64,000 nucleotides of DNA from Fasciolopsis buskii (Eukaryota > Platyhelminthes > Trematoda > Plagiorchiida > Fasciolidae): the NCBI GenBank assembly GCA_008360955.1, contig LUCM01011154.1, positions 240,717 to 304,716 on the forward strand, written 5' to 3'. Positions 13,500 to 25,734 of this stretch are shown here, in pieces; within the stretch, counting starts at the first letter, position 1; every line of letters starts with the position of its first letter. Under the pieces are notes generated by a model, which saw only the letters and a list, made by a program, of their open reading frames with translations, was not told where the DNA came from and did not search any database. The position numbers and the translations under genes are program-made.

Positions 13500-16400
13500 T
13501 TCACTCTGATTTCACAGAAAACGGTAACACGACTTCTACTGCTCGCGGTTCGTTGCCCTATCCTCAAATGTCTCCAGTCAAATGGTTGATGAATCTTTCG
13601 GACCCAAACGACGAAGACGCAAGACACATACTTTACCCAGGTTAGCTGCCACTTCATCCGTTGACTTCGATGCGACTTGTCGCACTTCGTGGGAGGAACA
13701 AAAAAGAGGACACGGTGTGGTAGACGAGTGTTTGTCATACGCAACACGTGGCCAGACCAACAGCTTATTAAACTTGATGGAATATTCTCAGAACAGCCCC
13801 TTGTACATTACTCATCCGGTCACTCCACCCGATACTCACGATACTAAGCAGATATCGATGATCAAAAATCCCTAATCGACGAGTGTCCTCAGGTCGGAAA
13901 CTTCATTTTTCCCAACAATACTACAGAACTGAACGCATTGGAGCACTGTACATGCAGTTTTGAACTTCAATAAAATATCGGGCCGACGCCACGAGTTCCT
14001 CAGTCCGGCGAACTCCGCTCGAGCCTTGGAAATACGCGTGCTCACCTCCAACGCCAAGCTACAATCGTTCTTCACGCAGCCGCTGAAGTAACTGAAGTGG
14101 TCGACTATCGTTAGTTCTTCTTCATCCAATATCCAGTTCGGTACTACTACCGTCTATTCTTGTCGAATCCCCTTACACTTTGAAGATACAGAACACATGC
14201 TGAATGGCGCTACAGCCCTCGAGAATCTGTCTAGTGCATGCTGCGCACGTTCAGTAGATTTGAAATAGGCGGAACCAAGGTCAAGCAACTTCTCCCTATC
14301 AGGCAGTACGACATTCTCCCAAAACATCTTTTATTATCTCGTCGACGAGGAAGTCAAACAAGAGTGGGAAGATGGGACAAACTTGTCGAACATCGCTAGT
14401 CATTTCGAACGAACTTGAGAGTCGACCAAGTACCCTTTCTTTTATGATCTGTATATAGCAGTCACCAAATCTAGCGACCCCAGCGGCCGTCTTGATTCGA
14501 ATTCAATTCTACTCAGCCTAATCAAATGAGAACGACCAAATGGCATCTGGCCGGCCATCACTGTTTCCGTAACTTATCATAACCAAACACTTTATATAGG
14601 CTCGCATAGGATGGGGCTAACTGGCTGATTGCTTCCTGTCTCTGGCTCAGTGTCTTTTCCGGTCTTCACTACGAGCGCTAACCCCACCCCCTCGGAGATT
14701 GTCACAAAATCGGACCATTTTCGCCTGTTCCAGAATAAGGGCGAATGGCTGGTTCTCTGTCGTGCTTTCTGGTTTGCATTCGCTCAAATCTTTAACCTGT
14801 CCATCATTCACCTGAGTGCAAACAGGCTCACCGGACAGTCCTGTTCCCCAGACAGGACCCGTCTTCATAGTGGCACGACTAAGCGGACCAAAACAAAACG
14901 GCTCTGGGATTTTGGTACCAGCTCGTAGCTTCGAAGCGGGATCAAAAATGTCTCTGGCATATCCTTTCAATGAAAGGCATTAAATAACGACATCCGGTCC
15001 ACCGAAAAATTACTGTGATAGGGCGGCGGCGTGCTGTGTAACCGATGAAGAATGAAAATCTGGTTGATGGCACCTCAACCTCGAGGAAATCCAGCCCTAC
15101 TGTTGGTGATTCTTCTCTCGCGAACTAGTGCCAAACGGTCCGGCAATATGGGAGCTAAGACATTAGCAACTATCGGAATAAAACTAATCCCACGATGATT
15201 GGTGTTCACTGCTAGTACCCTTCTTGAAGATGGGCACAATCCAGTGACTCAATCTACGATAACCGAACAAGTGCCTCGATCGAAATATCACAGAGCAAGG
15301 GGATCTGTGATTTCGTCAGGGCCTCTCTACCAAGTTTGAAAGGAACTCAGGGGAGTTCGTCGGGACCGGGCGCCTCTCCCTTGTTCAGCAGTCAAGCGTT
15401 TGACTCTACTTCCACTTCTTTTTGGGGGTCGACAGACACTCCCCAAGGATTCGCAGCTGCGGACGTCAGAGTAACTACATGAGCGCCATCTAAACTGCTT
15501 CTTGAAGTGTCCAGCCTCTGCTGTTCCGCACGAGTAGGCGCTACATTTTTATCGCACAAGACTTCACCAACTGAAGTTCGTCGCACACCGGTGTCGTGTC
15601 CAAGCTTAAACAGTCTTTGACTGTTACCTGAAGCAGCTGCTACTTCCATCTATTCGGCCACCTTAATCCACCAGTTTCCGCTATCTTTCTTAGGGCTTAT
15701 CGTCAATTGGCGCTGCAGATGTCTTTGCATCTTATTCTTTCTCTAACTGTTGAGGATCTGGTGTTCTTGCTGCATTAAGCTTAGCGACTTACATGAGATT
15801 CCTTGTCTTTAATGGACGTTAGGTCTGGGACCACAGGCGAAACTTGCTGCCAAATGCATCACCTGCGTGATTTGATCCCACTGCCCATCAATAGTGGTAC
15901 TCGTTGGGGCTCTTAACTCTTCTGATAGTTTTTATTCATAGCTGGTGCGAACAGTCGAATCACACAGGTTTTCTGCGACCAACCATGTTTGTGGTCTCCG
16001 TCGATGGCCGTTGAGCTGAAGCAAAAAATGCATTACACTGACCCATGGTCCGATTCGACGCACGCAGAGCAATAGGTCTATAGTCTTGAACGTTAACGGT
16101 AGCTCACTGCAATATGATCGATCTGACTCAGACTACCTGTCGAGTGCCATGTAGCTGTGCGGCGCGAGCTGTCTTGCGAATTCGTGCTACATAGGAATAA
16201 ACAATTGTACGCGCAAAATTGAAGAAACCTATCTCCGTTATCTGTTCGCTGAGCATGCAAGGCGCGACGTCCACCTAAACATGTTCTCAATGCACTAGGC
16301 TTCCAACCTGAACATTACAATCACCTGTTACCACTACAGTGCGGGAGCCTTTGGTTCTGTGAGCAAGACCGACGACCTCGTCGTGGAAATCGTTCTTTTG

Positions 16401-16610
16401 CGTGCCATTGCTACAGTCCGCTTGGGGTGTATATCGAAGACAAACAAGCTACGCTTGACACAGATATCCTTTCGAACGCCGACTGTTCCCCACAGTCTTT
16501 CCGCAAACAAACGACTGTTGATCCATTATAAAAGGGCTGCCTCAGCCTTGCCACTCAGAATTGCTCATACAACGCATTCATTCATAGCTCGAGCTGCTTC
16601 GTCTCCTTAA
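13500..16610 (-). mobile_element. Decayed RTE-like (SR2-type) non-LTR retrotransposon, copy 1
   Basis: Pieces of a LINE polyprotein appear in the right order on the minus strand. At about 16340-16310 is an APE endonuclease motif reading VVTGDCNVQVGSL. At 16290-16093 the endonuclease end includes QRTDNGDRFLQ and SQIDHIAVSYR. At 15649-15392 is a linker with SQRLFKLGHDTGVRR. At about 15170 is the RT motif NHRGISFIPI. At 14130-13880 is the RT thumb region, ELTIVDHFSYFSGC and RISKARAEFAGLRNSWRRPD. Near 13620-13560 is a 3' segment whose DNA matches copy 3 (ctttcggaccc). Many stops and frameshifts show it is dead. A GC-rich block at about 14600-14990 interrupts it. Confidence 0.8.
14600..14990. repeat. 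GC-rich block inserted in the RTE-like element
   Basis: The block is open on both strands (99 codons plus, 107 codons minus) and more GC-rich than its surroundings. It separates the RT fingers (near 15170) from the palm/thumb pieces (near 14300). The encoded text does not resemble RT, so it looks like a second repeat nested in the LINE rather than part of it. No terminal repeats or target-site duplication were identified. Confidence 0.4.
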
Positions 16611-16639
16611 GTACGCACGAAATATCGTGACGAAACAAT

Positions 16640-17440
16640 AGGCGCAATTAGTTGAATTACGCCAATCGAATTCTGAATTCGTGTTTCACTGACGCAGCAG
16701 AAACCAATAGCTAATGGCTCCACTGTCAGTGAAAAAAAAACGCCTGCTGACCATGCTCCATGATAGTGGCCACATTTAAAGGGTCAAGGTTTGAGAAAAT
16801 GTGAGCTCCCAGATTAAGGATCACCTACGACATTAGATGAGAATGAACCGCCGAAAATATAGAGCATGTTATCAGTGGGGGCGTAATGGTTAGGGATAGG
16901 GGCTAACAGACTGTTGAGGATAGAGGTAGGGCGAATAAAAATAGAAACACACTATTTCGGAGTAACGAAGAAACGCAGTTCTGTCTTCCTAGAGTAAACC
17001 GTATTCAGCAAAACTTAAAAGAATATTGCGAGAAATCCACGAAGTTTCAGTGAATTCCAATAGAAAGGAAAGTTATTCAGTTTGATCTGCGAATCAGGGC
17101 CACTTTGCATACCCCTCCGTTCTACAGCAACTTCTGTAGCTGTAGCAGTGTAAGCGCCACGCATCTTTGCCAGTTGGGTTATTCACTTTACACGGAGAAA
17201 AATGCGAGGGGGGGGGGCGAATAATCAGACTAGCCCGATCGGAATTGCACTGAACGACATGAAAAGGCTGTGGACATCAACGACAATCAGAAGCTTAAAA
17301 AGACCAGGTACCATAAGCTTTCATGAGTACGTATGAAAACAGCACTTCCATAGTAATATCAGCAGTCTAAGAATTATTATGCTATTCCTTTTCACCATGG
17401 GAAAGTAAAAATAAACACTTGGCGACTTGCCTCAGTGTTA
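16640..17440. other. No gene recognised
   Basis: Between the 5' side of the RTE-like element and a SINE I see only unclassified sequence, with a nine-base poly-G run near 17209. No coding frame above 60 codons was noted. Confidence 0.5.
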
Positions 17441-17449
17441 CTAGGCCAC

Positions 17450-17720
17450 TAACCAGTGGTGGGCAAGTGGATTAAGTATCTATCGGGGGAAAGGTTAGAG
17501 GTTCAAATCCCAAGTCCGTCGGCTACTTTGGTGGTAGATCGTCACTCGCTCTCACTCTAGGATCGTTACCATACCGGACTTAATGAGACCTTATTTGGTT
17601 CCATCTCACTTCAAGTTTCTGCACTGCGGTTGCCAATCTCCCTTTAGTGAATCGCAATAGGTGTGGCATTTTGCTTCTACTACACTCGTGCTTCAAGTAT
17701 GTCAAAAAAGCCTCATCCAT
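17450..17720 (+). mobile_element. tRNA-derived SINE, family A, copy 1
   Basis: An A-box-like TGGGCAAGTGG is at 17460-17470 and a B-box GGTTCAAATCC at 17500-17510, with tRNA-like spacing (30 nt between the boxes). The tail after the B box (ctactttggtggtaga, then ctcgct) matches that of a minus-strand copy at 48500-48700 (atcactttggtggtaga, then ctcgct). No cloverleaf acceptor stem forms, so this is not a functional tRNA gene. Confidence 0.7.
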
Positions 17721-17729
17721 CATTAACAA

Positions 17730-19560
17730 GATTAGGGGTTTTGTGGTACCGTTATGCATATCCGAGGAAGTTAAGATCGAAGTATGTTAATGAGTCTGCA
17801 TATATAATTCATGAGATGACTTAGTCACAGGCTTGTATGCAAGTGCTAGCACCGTACGGAAAGGAAGCGCTGAAGGGCAAGAAAATCTGCGTTGTTGAAC
17901 TAGATCCCACTGACGCCAAATGACAGGAAGACGCGAAGTTGACAGTAACTCTAACCATATACTTGGACATTAACTATAAAAACAAATCTCAACAAGAAAC
18001 CGAGACAGCTATTAGAGTAAACAACAGACAGGTCTGAAACCCAGTCGATTAATACCATATGTACATTACTTGGTAAATTATATAACACTGCCTAACCTCA
18101 CTGTTATTCATCCCAATAAAGAAGTCATAAATGATATATGCGTATGTTACAGTAGATTAACAGAATGCGACATTTTCGGGAGCCAGGTCCTAGTTTCATG
18201 GGTACACACAGAAATGGACGATAGTAGAACATTCCTACTACTGTTCTGATGCATCGTGTACGCGAGAATGCATTTTTTGAGTCAAGCCGCACAAGCAGAA
18301 CGGGGATTCATGAGAGCATGAAAAGGGGGAGAAATGGCCCAAATGAAGCCATTTTCAACTAGTGCTCACAGTTACGAAAACATAAACAAATGCAGAACCG
18401 GGACCAACAATTTACAGGCACTTGATATACACGCCAATTTGTGTACGCCTACAAGAGTGGCATACGAAGAGCTTACCGCAAGATTCACACAAGATGGATG
18501 GTGTAAATGTTGAGCCCAGTGAGAAGACACACGAAGGATAATGGTCAAACATTTTGTATAAAAACGCTGGGACGAAATTGACACCAAAAGAAATATCAAA
18601 CCAACCATTCGCACATTGCAGTATAGAAGAAAGACTGGTTGAGGAGTGTGCGTTTACTAGATTTGTCTTAAGTGAAGAATGAATGAGATTCAAAAGAGAC
18701 AGGCGATGGGACAGAGGAGATTAACCGGTAACAGCATGAATCAGTGAAGCAATTTTGCTGAACTGAGTTTTACGAACAAGTGGAACTTGATTCCCGAAAT
18801 CCGTAGATAGAACTGCAGAGCCAGAGTAAACTTAAGTGAACTGGTTGATGTCCTAGAAATGTTGGCTAGGTTTAATCAGATGAGAGATGACCGGGAATGG
18901 AGTACTTCAAGATCACGGTAGTTTAATCCCTACTGAATTGATCAAAAACTGGAAATACAAAGTCCCAGCTCGAGAACGACAGAATGATGGAGGAGGTACG
19001 ACTGGTCAAGGGGGATGAGCTGGATCGGTCATGCGCAAGTGAAATATAGCAAACTTACAATGAATAACGAAGCAATAAATAGGATTAGCTGGTGTGGGAT
19101 TGCAAGACTAGAAGCGCGGTTGAGGTGGGTAGATGGGAATAATAACCATTAAGGCATGAACAACCGGGAGAAACAAGATCCAGAAGATCAACAGTAACGG
19201 GAACAAATCATGAATCGTCAAAAACGTTTGGCATTAGGGAGGGTGGTGAGAGTGACATCTTATTCCTAAGGATCTGACTGTGCGCGTGAAGGGGCAGTTG
19301 AACAAGTTGAGAGTTATTCGCGAGGCAGAAGAGTTCATGAAATTAGACAATCAATGCAATGAATTCAAGAAAATATGACATAAAGAGCATCCTTTTTTTG
19401 AAAATAGAACAGATTGTGCGGGTCGTTGAGTTAGTAAGAGACGAATCACACAAAACGAGAAGCAAGAAAAACAAGTGGAGGAAATACGGAAGATAGGAAG
19501 AAGGCAAGCACATATGAACAGTTGAAGATGAAGTCGATGTTACTTGGTGGACGACCTGCG
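17730..19560. other. 3' flank of the EFA6 gene; no other gene recognised
   Basis: The sequence is purine-rich on the plus strand from about 18700 onward. An ATTAAA on the minus strand at 18927-18922 could serve as a distant poly(A) signal for the EFA6 gene. Open frames at 18693-18372 (minus) are unrecognised. Confidence 0.4.
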
Positions 19561-19570
19561 CACCTGAGCA

Positions 19571-20437
19571 CTATACAATTTCATAAAACATTCCCTCAGT
19601 GGGACATAAGGGCTGCGAAGATTGTAGTGGCAACTTGAATTTTTCTGCGTTACCAGAGGTAGAACAAGCTGAGGTCGAAGAGGGCTCACCCTCTGTGGGA
19701 ACGGCCACCGGGTCTGATGACGGTACTGATGGAGGCTCTGTACTAGAATCCTCTTCAGCTAAACGATGTCCATTCATCATCATCATCATACCATTACTTC
19801 TGCTGAAGCTTCCCGAACCTGGTGTTCCAAATCCAAGCTGTTGCTGCTGCTGGCGGTAGTGAGGGTTGCGTAACTGTCTGGGATGGGAATAGAACCGTCC
19901 GGAAACGGATGGAGAGTAAGGAGAGGGCGGGGCCAACTGAGGGCCGTAGTAAGAATACGGAAGGGAGCGAGGGCGGCTGGCGACTGGGACGGTCGCAGGG
20001 ATAGAATATACTGATGGCAGAGGTGAAGCGTTCATGAAACCACCGACATTGGTATGAGAAGTCGAGCTGACTGGATCAGATGCTAATTCTGTACCAGGCG
20101 ACTCCTCTTCAAGTGGATCTGACGGCCCCAGTACAGCTAAAGGTAACATGTTCGAGGCTGCCGCATAGGCTGGTGCTGGATGGTCACGAGGTAAGAAATA
20201 TCGAGGCGGTTGTGTAGGTACGGGCGTGGAGAAGGGCACGCCAAGACCCGATCCAAAGCCGATCGGGCCGTAGTGTTGAAAACCATGGTAACTTCCTGGA
20301 AGAGAATTGTAAGGATTCACATACGGCGAGAAGTTCGCTGCAGCTAATGCGGCTGCATGAGCGACAGCGGCTGAGGATTGTTGAATTCGAAAAAGTTCGG
20401 CCTCCAGGAGTCTGGCGTAAGTTTTGTAACGATGAAT
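19571..20437 (-). CDS. PSD: EFA6 last exon: end of coiled coil and Pro/Tyr/Ser-rich tail
   Basis: This 867-nt terminal exon encodes 288 residues and the stop. It starts IHRYKTYARLLEAELFRIQQ, continuing the helix of the previous exon; vertebrate PSD proteins have a matching Arg-Tyr-x-Thr-Tyr-x-x-Leu-Leu pattern. The rest is a disordered tail rich in Pro, Tyr, Ser, Gly and Ala with small homopolymers (RQQQQQL, GMMMMMN). The last residues are FYEIV, which fit a class III PDZ ligand pattern (acidic-x-hydrophobic). The acceptor is TTTCGACGCAG|ATT. No clear AATAAA follows within about 600 bases. Confidence 0.88.
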   Translation of the reverse strand: MHRYKTYARLLEAELFRIQQSSAAVAHAAALAAANFSPYVNPYNSLPGSYHGFQHYGPIGFGSGLGVPFSTPVPTQPPRYFLPRDHPAPAYAAASNMLPLAVLGPSDPLEEESPGTELASDPVSSTSHTNVGGFMNASPLPSVYSIPATVPVASRPRSLPYSYYGPQLAPPSPYSPSVSGRFYSHPRQLRNPHYRQQQQQLGFGTPGSGSFSRSNGMMMMMNGHRLAEEDSSTEPPSVPSSDPVAVPTEGEPSSTSACSTSGNAEKFKLPLQSSQPLCPTEGMFYEIV

Positions 20438-23400
20438 CTGCGTCGAAATGAGGAGCAAATAGGAAAACTAGATAAGAATCACGCAATCAATCTGGGATAC
20501 CGAACAAACAAAAGTAACAGTGCAACGAGGAATTTAAGAAAAACCATCATGTTGCTTAGTTGTGGGTGCTAGATGGTCGTCCAAAAGGACATCGTAACCT
20601 ACATCATTTTCACTGAATTGCAAATCAAGCAGCACATTCTAGACTAAGTGTTACAGAAACGAGATCACTAATGCATGATTCAATTTCAACCACCGACTTC
20701 TGCGGAAATGGACCGTCACTGAGCAATAAACTAGATCTCACGATTACAAAAGTACGAAAGACTATTTCAGAAATGGCCTTCAACCTAGTAAAACTGATTA
20801 CTTCTCTTTGACACAACTGCTGCAAAGAAGTGGCGTGGTATACCTCAGCCTCAGTAAACTGGATCCTTTCTTCGTGTTCGGCACGCTGCTTGGCCGTTAA
20901 GACGGGTCCCAAGGTAGTGTCTGCCGTACCACATAATGATCCTGAGCTGGTTTTGCGTCGTCTCCCCAAACTGCTGGTGGAAAATACGGAAATAAGGGAT
21001 ACAGTCGAAGATGTGGTGGTAGGAGCAGACGTCGAGTTGGTATCAGCCGTTGTGGAAGGTTCTGTGTTGTTTTCATTATCCCGATTTTGTTCGCTGGAAG
21101 CAACAGTATCAGGTTCTGTGCTATTAGCAGCACTGGCGACGGAAGGTTCGTCTTTTTTGGCTCCTTTTGACTCTTTGTTAGCAACCCTCGCTAATGCAGC
21201 AGCAGCAGCAGCTCTAGCTGCGTCACTAGTGCGACCAGAGATAGAGGAGGCGCGTGTTGGCTTCAGAGTTTTGGAACCACACATTATGGGTAGGCGTTTG
21301 TGTAGGTCTGATAGCTCACGTCCCAGTTCGATTAGTCGACGCTGGTGCTCTTCTAATTGCTCGCGCTGTGGATGAAATAATAAGGGAAAAGTATATGGAC
21401 TAATGTGTTTCGTTCTAAACATAAAATGTTCATTCATTTAGAGGGTCACATTAACAAGTTCGGTGGGCAAACGGGTTGCAATCCAAGAAGAACTCAATGG
21501 TAAGGCCGCATCAGGATATAATTATTCTGATGAATTACGAGCGAATCCTGCTTCGTTCTATTTGGAGACCGTACTCTGACGAAATTTGAAACTATAACCA
21601 CTAAAGCCAGTATGTGAATCAGAACTACTAAAAATCTTGATTCTGAGAGCTAGAGTGCTGGACCAAACAAAACCTTCATAAGTCAAGTGCATTAGAAATT
21701 TGGTAAAAAATTACGGTGGGACCGTACAAGTTAATGACGACTTGAATTGGATGCACCAGAACGAGCAGTCCATTTGAACGACCTATTATGAACAATATCT
21801 CAATGAGAAGATAATATCTTTGGAATACGAACGGAATTTCTTCCATGTTTAAATAAGACGATTGGGTGACTGGATCGGCATTACTGAAGCCAAACAAACT
21901 GATAAGGAAAAGAGCATGTAGGACGGATAAGTGGTGTACGGTCCTACTATGTTTGCTCGAACCATGTGCGTTTACGCGAGTGCAGGCTAGTAGTTACAGT
22001 GAATATCACTATTATTATTACCTTTGTTCTTATTAGCACTATTACGCTCAAGAGAAATTACAGGCACAAGTACAAAGCAAAAAGGTAGCCTATTAAAAAA
22101 AAGTTACGGGCAAACCATGCTAAAATGTTTCATGGCGTAGTTTCGCGGTTCACCGGGGAATACGGGAGGACAAGATAGATGCTTGTGATGAAAAAGATTA
22201 CTTGGCGACTGTACCGGTCGTCAGAGTAAATCAGAACCGTTTTAATGTTTTGGATGATGTTCAAACGAATTACGGTGACCCGCAAAGGAACAGTAAGAAT
22301 CTGTTAGGGCTACTAAGTGTTCAAAGTTTGTGGTCACAAATAGGCGAAGGAGTGAAGAATGCGACAGACTTAGCGATCTAATTTGAAAATAAAAAAGTCC
22401 TCAAGCTCAATCAATCTCAACACTTAGTTGCTGACAAATTTTGTTCATTATTTCGCAAGTTTCCTCTCAAATAATGCGATGAAAATAATTAATTAAAGGA
22501 GGCAATGTCTAGCAGGGCCAGAAAGGTACTAAGTGGACAACATGGAATGTCAAATCGTTAAGGGAAAACAACGACAGACCTTTGGCGAGATAAAGTTTGA
22601 AACACTAGAACCATTCACATGGGAAAGTCGGAACAAAAGCGATGTCGACGCACTTTGAGAATGATCAAGAGCAGACTAAAAAATAAAACCTCCGGTACAT
22701 TAACGAATACCCCTGATAAGTTACGTATATAAACCAAAAATGTTTGCAAATAGTGTCTTACCATATTGAGCTTAGTGCAGGTAACAGGCAAATGCGGTCG
22801 GTAGAACCCCCGTTCCGATCCAATTGGTCCGGGAATAGACGGAGCGGAAAGAAGGGCGGCCACGAAATTGATTCGCTCGATCCACATGTCCAACTCCTTT
22901 GCATCACTATTTGAACAACGAAATAGCGTAAAAGCACAGAAGGATAAAAGAACTCTCAAAAATGTCAGTCTGTGTTCAGGCAACTATCCGGACAAGTGAC
23001 ACGAGCGAAGCAAAATTAAGTGATCCGGTGGAACGATATCCTTCCCTTTCACTCCATTTAGTAACAACACAGCAAGGTACATAATTTTCAAAGAAAAGTT
23101 TGCGACCAGCTAAGGGCTACCAAACGGGAAAGCTGACCAGTGCTCAGAGGATTCGGACCCATGAAGAACAGTAATAGAAACAGCTGGCCGGTAACCGGGA
23201 AGACATCGGTTCGGTTTAAGGTTTTATTGTCGGCCTTGTCCACTGGTATTCAAGTGAACTGGACAACCTCTGCCTCAAGAACCAGAGGTCCGAGTGTCAG
23301 ATATGCCAGTCTATTTGGTGGCAAACACCAGATGGATTTCGTGCATCTAGAAAATACCATTTTTTTGAATCATGGACACCTGATTTTCTATTTACTGCAG

Positions 23401-25685
23401 TAGGCCTTTGGGGGTATCACTTCCACAATATCCAAGCTCTGCGCATGAAGAAATGATAACAGAGTGAGCATAAAGGGAACAAAAGGTATTCTCAGAATTG
23501 GCATCTAATACTAGATTCCTCACCTGATCACTCCATCCAATCGTGGCGCTATTACGCAGACATCCGTGATCGGAAACCACCAGGCGAAGAACATCTCAGA
23601 CACGCATACTCCATGTCTCGCAACCATACAACGGAACTGAGCGCACTGAAGCACAATACACACGACCTTTCAACTCCAGTGAAATATCAGACCGACACCA
23701 CAAGTGCTTCAGTCCAGCGTAAGCCGCTCCAACCATCGATATACACATGTTTATCTCTACTGCCGAGCTAACATCGTTCGACACGCAGCCACCAAGGTAG
23801 GTGAAACGGCTCACAATCGTTAGTTCCTCTCCATCCAATATCAAGTTTGGCACTACTATCGTCCAGTCTTGTAACAGCACTTTACAATTTAAAGGTACAA
23901 AGCACATGCCGAACCGGGCTACAGACCTTGGGAGTTGATCTAGGGCACGTTGTGCATCGCCAACGGATTCAAATAGGCACACGACGTCATCTGTGTAATC
24001 TAGGTCACAGGTTCCCTCCATTTCTCAGGTCGATTCCTACATCTTGAAGATCTCAACAGGCATTTTTCATTATACTCCGTCCATGACGAACAAAAATTGA
24101 GAGATGGGACACCCTTGGCGTTTGCCGCTAGTCATTTCGAATGCATGTAGAACTTTTCGTCGAAGAATGATAAGCTAAAGTTCCCCTTGAGAGCAAATAA
24201 ATTTCGAAGTTGACCGTGATTTGAAGTGGAGAGCAACTTCTATTAAAATATGTTCAAGAAATAAATTGTTTCTCTCATCTCACTCTTCTTTCGCCATGGT
24301 TCCCACGGTACTTGCTCTACACATAAATTGCTCTAAATATCTACAACAAACTCCACGAGATGACCGATCAAGCGGAACTGTACAGGAAACCATTAAAGTG
24401 AGGGTTTGGAATATTACATTCAACATGAAAATTCACGCGAAACGTAATTCATCATCCACCAATTGGACAGTTTCTTTCTGGGTTACGATTATCGGGGTTT
24501 AAAATTCTGATTTGAAATGAATGATGGGAGTTACGATTTTCGACAAACTTTCCAAAAATAACCTTATTTTCTAGAACCAGTAAGAACGATCGGGAGGTAC
24601 GGAAGCTAAAACTTGCATAAACGTACAAATATTGTGTAAGACTCCTAAAATTCGTTTGTAACTAATCAAGTTTGTAACGACTGATTGTTATCATGATTGG
24701 CTTTAGGCTGTGGAATGCCAGAACTCTGATACCACTCGACGTAGGACAAATTAAAAACGCACCTATGGATCTCGATCAAGGTCTGATGTTCATGCGAATT
24801 CGCATCGCATGCAATGAGGATATTTTCCACTTTAAAAGTAGCACAACGTTAAAGCCAAAAGGGCTCCGAGTAACCTCTAAACAAACAGACAAGGTGGTAA
24901 AAATAGCATAAACATTCGGAAAGTTATTATCTAATCAGCACTTAGGCTCTAAGGCATGAGGGGGATGTGAAATACTTACGCAACCTCGAAGAGATACTCG
25001 GCCCCATCGCGCGTCTTCAGACGGAAAACATTCGGCTTCTTTAGGTAATCCGTCGCCCGAGAAGCTATCGCATGGGCAATGCGAATCACTGCCTCCGGAG
25101 GTGGAATAGCCGGTGGTACAAAAGATGGGGGCGACGGGAAAGCCAAAGCTGCATGCGGAGTCGGAGTGAAGGCCATGGAAGGAGGAGCAGTTACAGTACA
25201 ATTGATAAAAGAGGAATTCTCCATCATGTACGGATATGGCAGACTGTTGACAGTTGTTGTTTTTGTTACACTCTTCGAGGCTGAATGACCAACAGAGCAG
25301 TTGGTTTCGGGCGCCGCAGGATCCGGAAATGCATTTTGTGTTTCAGTGTCAACAGCTGAATGATCGTGATCAAGCTCCAGCTGGTTGATATTTGACGCGG
25401 ATTGCAGCTCATCATGAATCTCACCATTTCGACTTTTGCTTCTGTAGTGATGACAAGAAACCGGTCACATGAATCAGGTGATTTTCAAAAAAAGCGTAAG
25501 GACCAACTTACAGATAATTTTAGAAACAACTCTACAGATTTTGGGTAACATTTGACGGCAAAGCATTGTATCGTTTATAAATATATCATTCAAAGCATAT
25601 GAATTAGTATAACAAGAAGGAAATATACTACCCTTACAAAAGTTTGCAATACAGGCTAGCAGAATCGACAACCATCGTTCACAAG

Positions 25686-25734
<49 letters not shown>

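Noticed and set aside
17460..17530. Possible true tRNA gene
   Set aside because: A and B boxes are present but no acceptor stem pairs, and the sequence continues into a repeat tail shared with 48500-48700.
20830..21375. A 181-codon plus-strand open frame opposite the EFA6 coiled-coil exon
   Set aside because: The minus strand here carries the conserved coiled coil with splice sites and correct phase. The plus frame is an artefact of Ala/Ser/Thr codon composition.
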